From contig NZ_LROS01000010.1 of the NCBI RefSeq assembly GCF_001675165.1, positions 27,438 through 91,437 on the forward strand: 64,000 bases of DNA. The letters run 5' to 3'. The notes beneath the pieces were generated by a model. That model was not told the DNA's origin. It searched no databases and was given only the letters and a program-made list of their open reading frames with translations. Below are positions 61,987-64,000 of this stretch, piece after piece (position 1 is the first letter of the stretch; each line of letters starts with the position of its first letter). The translations under genes were made by a program, and so were the position numbers. Source of the DNA: Clostridium ragsdalei P11 (GTDB lineage: Bacteria; Bacillota; Clostridia; Clostridiales; Clostridiaceae).

Positions 61987-63303
61987 ATGCGTGAATTAAC
62001 ACAATTAATTAAAGATGACATGAAGCCTGCATTGGGGGTGACAGAACCAGGTGCAATTGCCTTTGCAGTAGCAAAAGCAAAAAGCTATACAAAAGGAAAT
62101 GTGATAAAAATAAATGTGGCAATGAACAGTGGTATGTATAAGAATGCCTTTACCTGTGGTATACCAAACAGCAGCGAAGTTGGCAATGTCTTTGCTGCAG
62201 CGTTGGGTTACGTGGCAGGAGATGCAAAAAAAGGCCTCGAAGCATTGAAAAATGTAACAGAGAAGGACAATATAGAAGCCCATAAACTCGTAAAATCTGG
62301 TGCTGTAACAATTGAACTTAAGGGAATTACAAGTAAAATATTTATAGAAGCTGCAGTTATTACTGAAAGTGATACAGCTGTTGTTACCATAGAGGATTCT
62401 CATACAAATATCACAAAGATTATTGTAAATGGAAAAGTAGAAATGGAACAAAAAGGTGAAAAAGAGGATGACGGTGATGAGCTGTCAAAAGAAGTATTTG
62501 ATATACATAAATATACTCTTCAGCAATTATACGATTATATTACAACTGTTGATATTAAAGAAATAAGTTTTATAAAAGAAGCTTATAAAGTTAATCTTAA
62601 ATTATATGGTGAAGGGTTAAAGAACCCTAGAACAACATTTGCCAGACATCTTCTGAAAAACAATGGAGGAAAGGAAATCTCTAAAAATGAACAGTCTACT
62701 GCATCTTTACTTTGCAATGCGGCAATTGAAGCCCGTGTAATTGGTTTGGATAAGCCGGCAATGAGTATTACAGGTTCTGGTGCCCATGGAATTATAGCTA
62801 CAATGCCTTTGTATGCAGCTTATAAAGTAAATGGTTATACAAAAGAACAACTCCTTCGTGCTACTGCACTCAGCTATTTAGTTTGCATGTATATTAAAGA
62901 GTATTCTGGAAAGCTTTCGGCCTTTTGTGGATGCGCAATAGCAGCAGGTTCTGGAATGGCATGTGCATTGGTATATTTGCGAGGTGGAACTGTAGATATG
63001 ATGGCCCATGTGCTTAACAATATGGCTAGTAGTATTACTGGTATGATATGCGATGGGGGAAATCAGGGATGTACTATGAAAGGAATTGTTGCTGTAGATG
63101 CTGCCTATAAAGCTGTAGATTTTGCAATGAACGGTATATATATTGATGATGTACACGGCATTAATGGTAAAACTCCTGAAGAAACCATGAAGAATATGGG
63201 TTGCATTGCATCTCCAGGAATGATTGGTACCGAAAAAACTATTGTGGAGATTTTTGAAAACAAAAGAAAGATTAATTCAAGTTACATAAATGACGTGATA
63301 TAA
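61987..63303 (+). CDS. L-cysteine desulfidase / UPF0597 family protein
   Basis: 438 residues, soluble. The family signature is clear: MKPALGVTEPGAIAFAVAKA near the start, GMYKNAFTCGIPNSSEVGN, SITGSGAHGIIATMPLYAAY, and cysteine ligands in FCGCAIAAGSGMACA, MICDGGNQGCTMKG and a later GCIASPG. These proteins hold an iron-sulfur cluster and split L-cysteine to pyruvate, ammonia and sulfide; they are related to the alpha subunit of iron-sulfur serine dehydratase. AAGGAG is 9 nt before the ATG at 61987 and only 3 nt before an alternative ATG at 61981. Serine deamination is an alternative activity. Confidence 0.88.
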   Translation: MRELTQLIKDDMKPALGVTEPGAIAFAVAKAKSYTKGNVIKINVAMNSGMYKNAFTCGIPNSSEVGNVFAAALGYVAGDAKKGLEALKNVTEKDNIEAHKLVKSGAVTIELKGITSKIFIEAAVITESDTAVVTIEDSHTNITKIIVNGKVEMEQKGEKEDDGDELSKEVFDIHKYTLQQLYDYITTVDIKEISFIKEAYKVNLKLYGEGLKNPRTTFARHLLKNNGGKEISKNEQSTASLLCNAAIEARVIGLDKPAMSITGSGAHGIIATMPLYAAYKVNGYTKEQLLRATALSYLVCMYIKEYSGKLSAFCGCAIAAGSGMACALVYLRGGTVDMMAHVLNNMASSITGMICDGGNQGCTMKGIVAVDAAYKAVDFAMNGIYIDDVHGINGKTPEETMKNMGCIASPGMIGTEKTIVEIFENKRKINSSYINDVI

Positions 63304-63318
63304 TAAGGTAAGATGTTG

Positions 63319-63505
63319 AACAGGCTATCACTGAAGGTCTATCCGATGACGTAGCTGCTCTAATACTCCCACTTTTCCAAGTTTACGTTGCGAGCAGCTA
63401 CGTCCCTGGATAACGATTTCTCCTAAAGGATAACGCCTTCTAAGTTCTGAAGCATTAAGAAGCCTGTTAATAAGCATCAGGTGGAGTCAAAACTCCATCT
63501 GATGC
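63319..63505 (+). ncRNA. Candidate structured RNA after the cysteine desulfidase gene
   Basis: AACAGGCT (63319-63326) pairs with AGCCTGTT (63461-63468) as a closing stem. Inside, GACGTAGCTGCTC/GAGCAGCTACGTC (63348-63360 with 63392-63404) is a perfect 13-bp stem, followed by two GGATAACG boxes (63408 and 63428 region). A third hairpin, GCATCAGGTGGAGT/ACTCCATCTGATGC with a CAAA loop (63474-63505), has one G-U in 14 bp. The local base composition is much richer in GC than the surroundings, and there is no ORF. This is the picture of a conserved ncRNA; the raiA motif of Clostridia is one candidate family, which I cannot confirm. No U-run follows the last hairpin. Confidence 0.55.
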
Positions 63506-63562
63506 CAAGAACTCTGTTTATATAAGAATGGGAAAACTGTAAGAAATAATAGATTGACTAAG

Positions 63563-63604
63563 CATACAACTCAAATATATAATATTATATATTTGAGTTG
63601 TATG
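63563..63604. repeat. Perfect 42-bp palindrome
   Basis: CATACAACTCAAATATATAAT is followed immediately by its exact reverse complement, a 21+21 bp palindrome with no spacer, in a gene-free region. In RNA it forms a long AU-rich hairpin without a following T-run. It could be a bidirectional terminator, a protein site or a repeat-element remnant. Confidence 0.7.
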
Positions 63605-63700
63605 TGAATTATTATAATTGTATGTTGAAGAAGATGAAATAGCTTAAAAAAGTAATAGATAAGTTTAAAATATGAATTATTGTATTTAATAGGAGAAATT

Positions 63701-63913
63701 ATGATAAAAAAGATAATTAATAAAATTAGAAAAAATTTTTTTGCTCAGGTTATTTCAAAAAATCCAAAATTACAAATTATATTTAATAGTGTTATAATGT
63801 TAGCTTTGACAATATTTCTAATATTTACATTTATTTCTTATAAAACACTTAAAGATAGTTACAACAATGAAACTATAGGGTTTCTAACTAAAATATTAAC
63901 TTATACAGAATAA
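63701..63913 (+). CDS. Short single-pass membrane protein, possibly a truncated receptor
   Basis: 70 residues from the ATG at 63701, 7 nt after AGGAG; the frame opens at 63680 without a site. The first 28 residues are basic, followed by one membrane helix (about 32-52, IIFNSVIMLALTIFLIF) and a short outer tail ending GFLTKILTYTE. This looks like the very beginning of a membrane sensor such as a chemoreceptor or GGDEF protein cut short by a stop, but it could also be a genuine small membrane protein. Confidence 0.5.
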   Translation: MIKKIINKIRKNFFAQVISKNPKLQIIFNSVIMLALTIFLIFTFISYKTLKDSYNNETIGFLTKILTYTE

Positions 63914-63962
63914 TTAAAATTCTTCTCCAAATACTAAATGTACGGAGAAAGGAGTTTTAATT

Positions 63963-64000
63963 ATGGGAAGAAAATCATTTGAAATAGAATCACTGTATGA
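63963..64000 (+). CDS. Start of an unidentified gene, cut by the window end
   Basis: ATG at 63963 follows AAAGGAG (63946-63952) and opens MGRKSFEIESLY, continuing past the window. Only 12 codons are visible, too few to name. A TTCTCC/GGAGAA hairpin (about 63922-63942) lies just before the ribosome binding site. Confidence 0.5.
   Translation, partial: MGRKSFEIESLY

Noticed and set aside
62005..62451. 148-codon reverse ORF in the cysteine desulfidase gene
   Set aside because: Cys/Phe/Tyr-rich composition typical of antisense to a real gene; the forward protein is a clear family member.

Overview
The window is about 64 kb of AT-rich DNA with short intergenic gaps, strong GGAGG-type ribosome binding sites and clostridial-looking proteins (Bce-type two-component/ABC pair, LL-diaminopimelate aminotransferase, Wadjet, IS256 transposase). 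It fits a chromosome segment of a Clostridium or close relative. No rRNA, tRNA or CRISPR array was seen.

Layout. (1) 1-15.1 kb is mainly housekeeping and drug-response DNA. It holds the end of a short-chain dehydrogenase, a secreted Ig-like protein, a BceRS-type two-component system, a MATE exporter, a cupin, a radical SAM protein and a small tyrosine recombinase. A BceAB-type ABC transporter follows, with a TTACA-N4-TGTAA operator upstream, then two paralogous MFS exporters and dapL. (2) 15.3-23.0 kb is a complete Wadjet operon (jetD-jetA-jetB-jetC). (3) 23.1-36.4 kb is mixed accessory DNA: a MacB/FtsX-type ABC transporter, a DUF1703-type AAA/PD-(D/E)XK protein, an intact IS256-family element with an 8-bp target duplication, an HXXEE membrane protein, a PLD/helicase/DUF3427 protein with a convergent Nudix gene, and an ATPase+TOPRIM-like pair resembling abortive-infection systems. 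(4) 36.4-53.3 kb is a DUF429 gene followed by a ten-gene operon-like cluster. That cluster looks like a non-canonical DNA phosphorothioation (Dnd-like) system: a PAPS-reductase/ferredoxin protein, DUF4007, a large P-loop ATPase, a DUF262/HNH effector, a cysteine desulfurase, a PLD-helicase, a 57-aa small protein, a DndD-like SMC ATPase, an unknown protein and, unusually, a sigma-70-type factor as last gene. A candidate structured RNA with its own promoter and terminator follows. (5) 54.2-61.2 kb holds a YhaO/YhaN (Mre11/Rad50-like) pair, an endonuclease/exonuclease/phosphatase-fold protein overlapping a small unknown partner, and a pRiA4b ORF-3-type protein. (6) 61.2-64 kb has a decayed low-molecular-weight phosphatase gene, an L-cysteine desulfidase (UPF0597) gene, a strongly structured probable ncRNA, a 42-bp perfect palindrome, and the starts of two further genes.

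How the parts work together. From 15.3 to about 61 kb this is a defence island. Wadjet acts on plasmids. The Dnd-like cluster plausibly supplies sulfur (desulfurase), installs it (PAPS-reductase/DndD) and restricts unmodified or foreign DNA (DUF262/HNH, PLD-helicase). Several stand-alone nuclease/ATPase modules surround these. Between them lie dispersed intergenic repeats (three copies of a ~95-bp hairpin element), a deleted DUF1703 gene and fragments of a second yhaN-like gene, which show repeated gain and loss of cassettes. The most novel items are the sigma factor and RNA at the end of the Dnd-like cluster, the EEP-nuclease/small-protein pair, and the two candidate structured RNAs. Family assignments are by eye from motifs; none was checked against a database.
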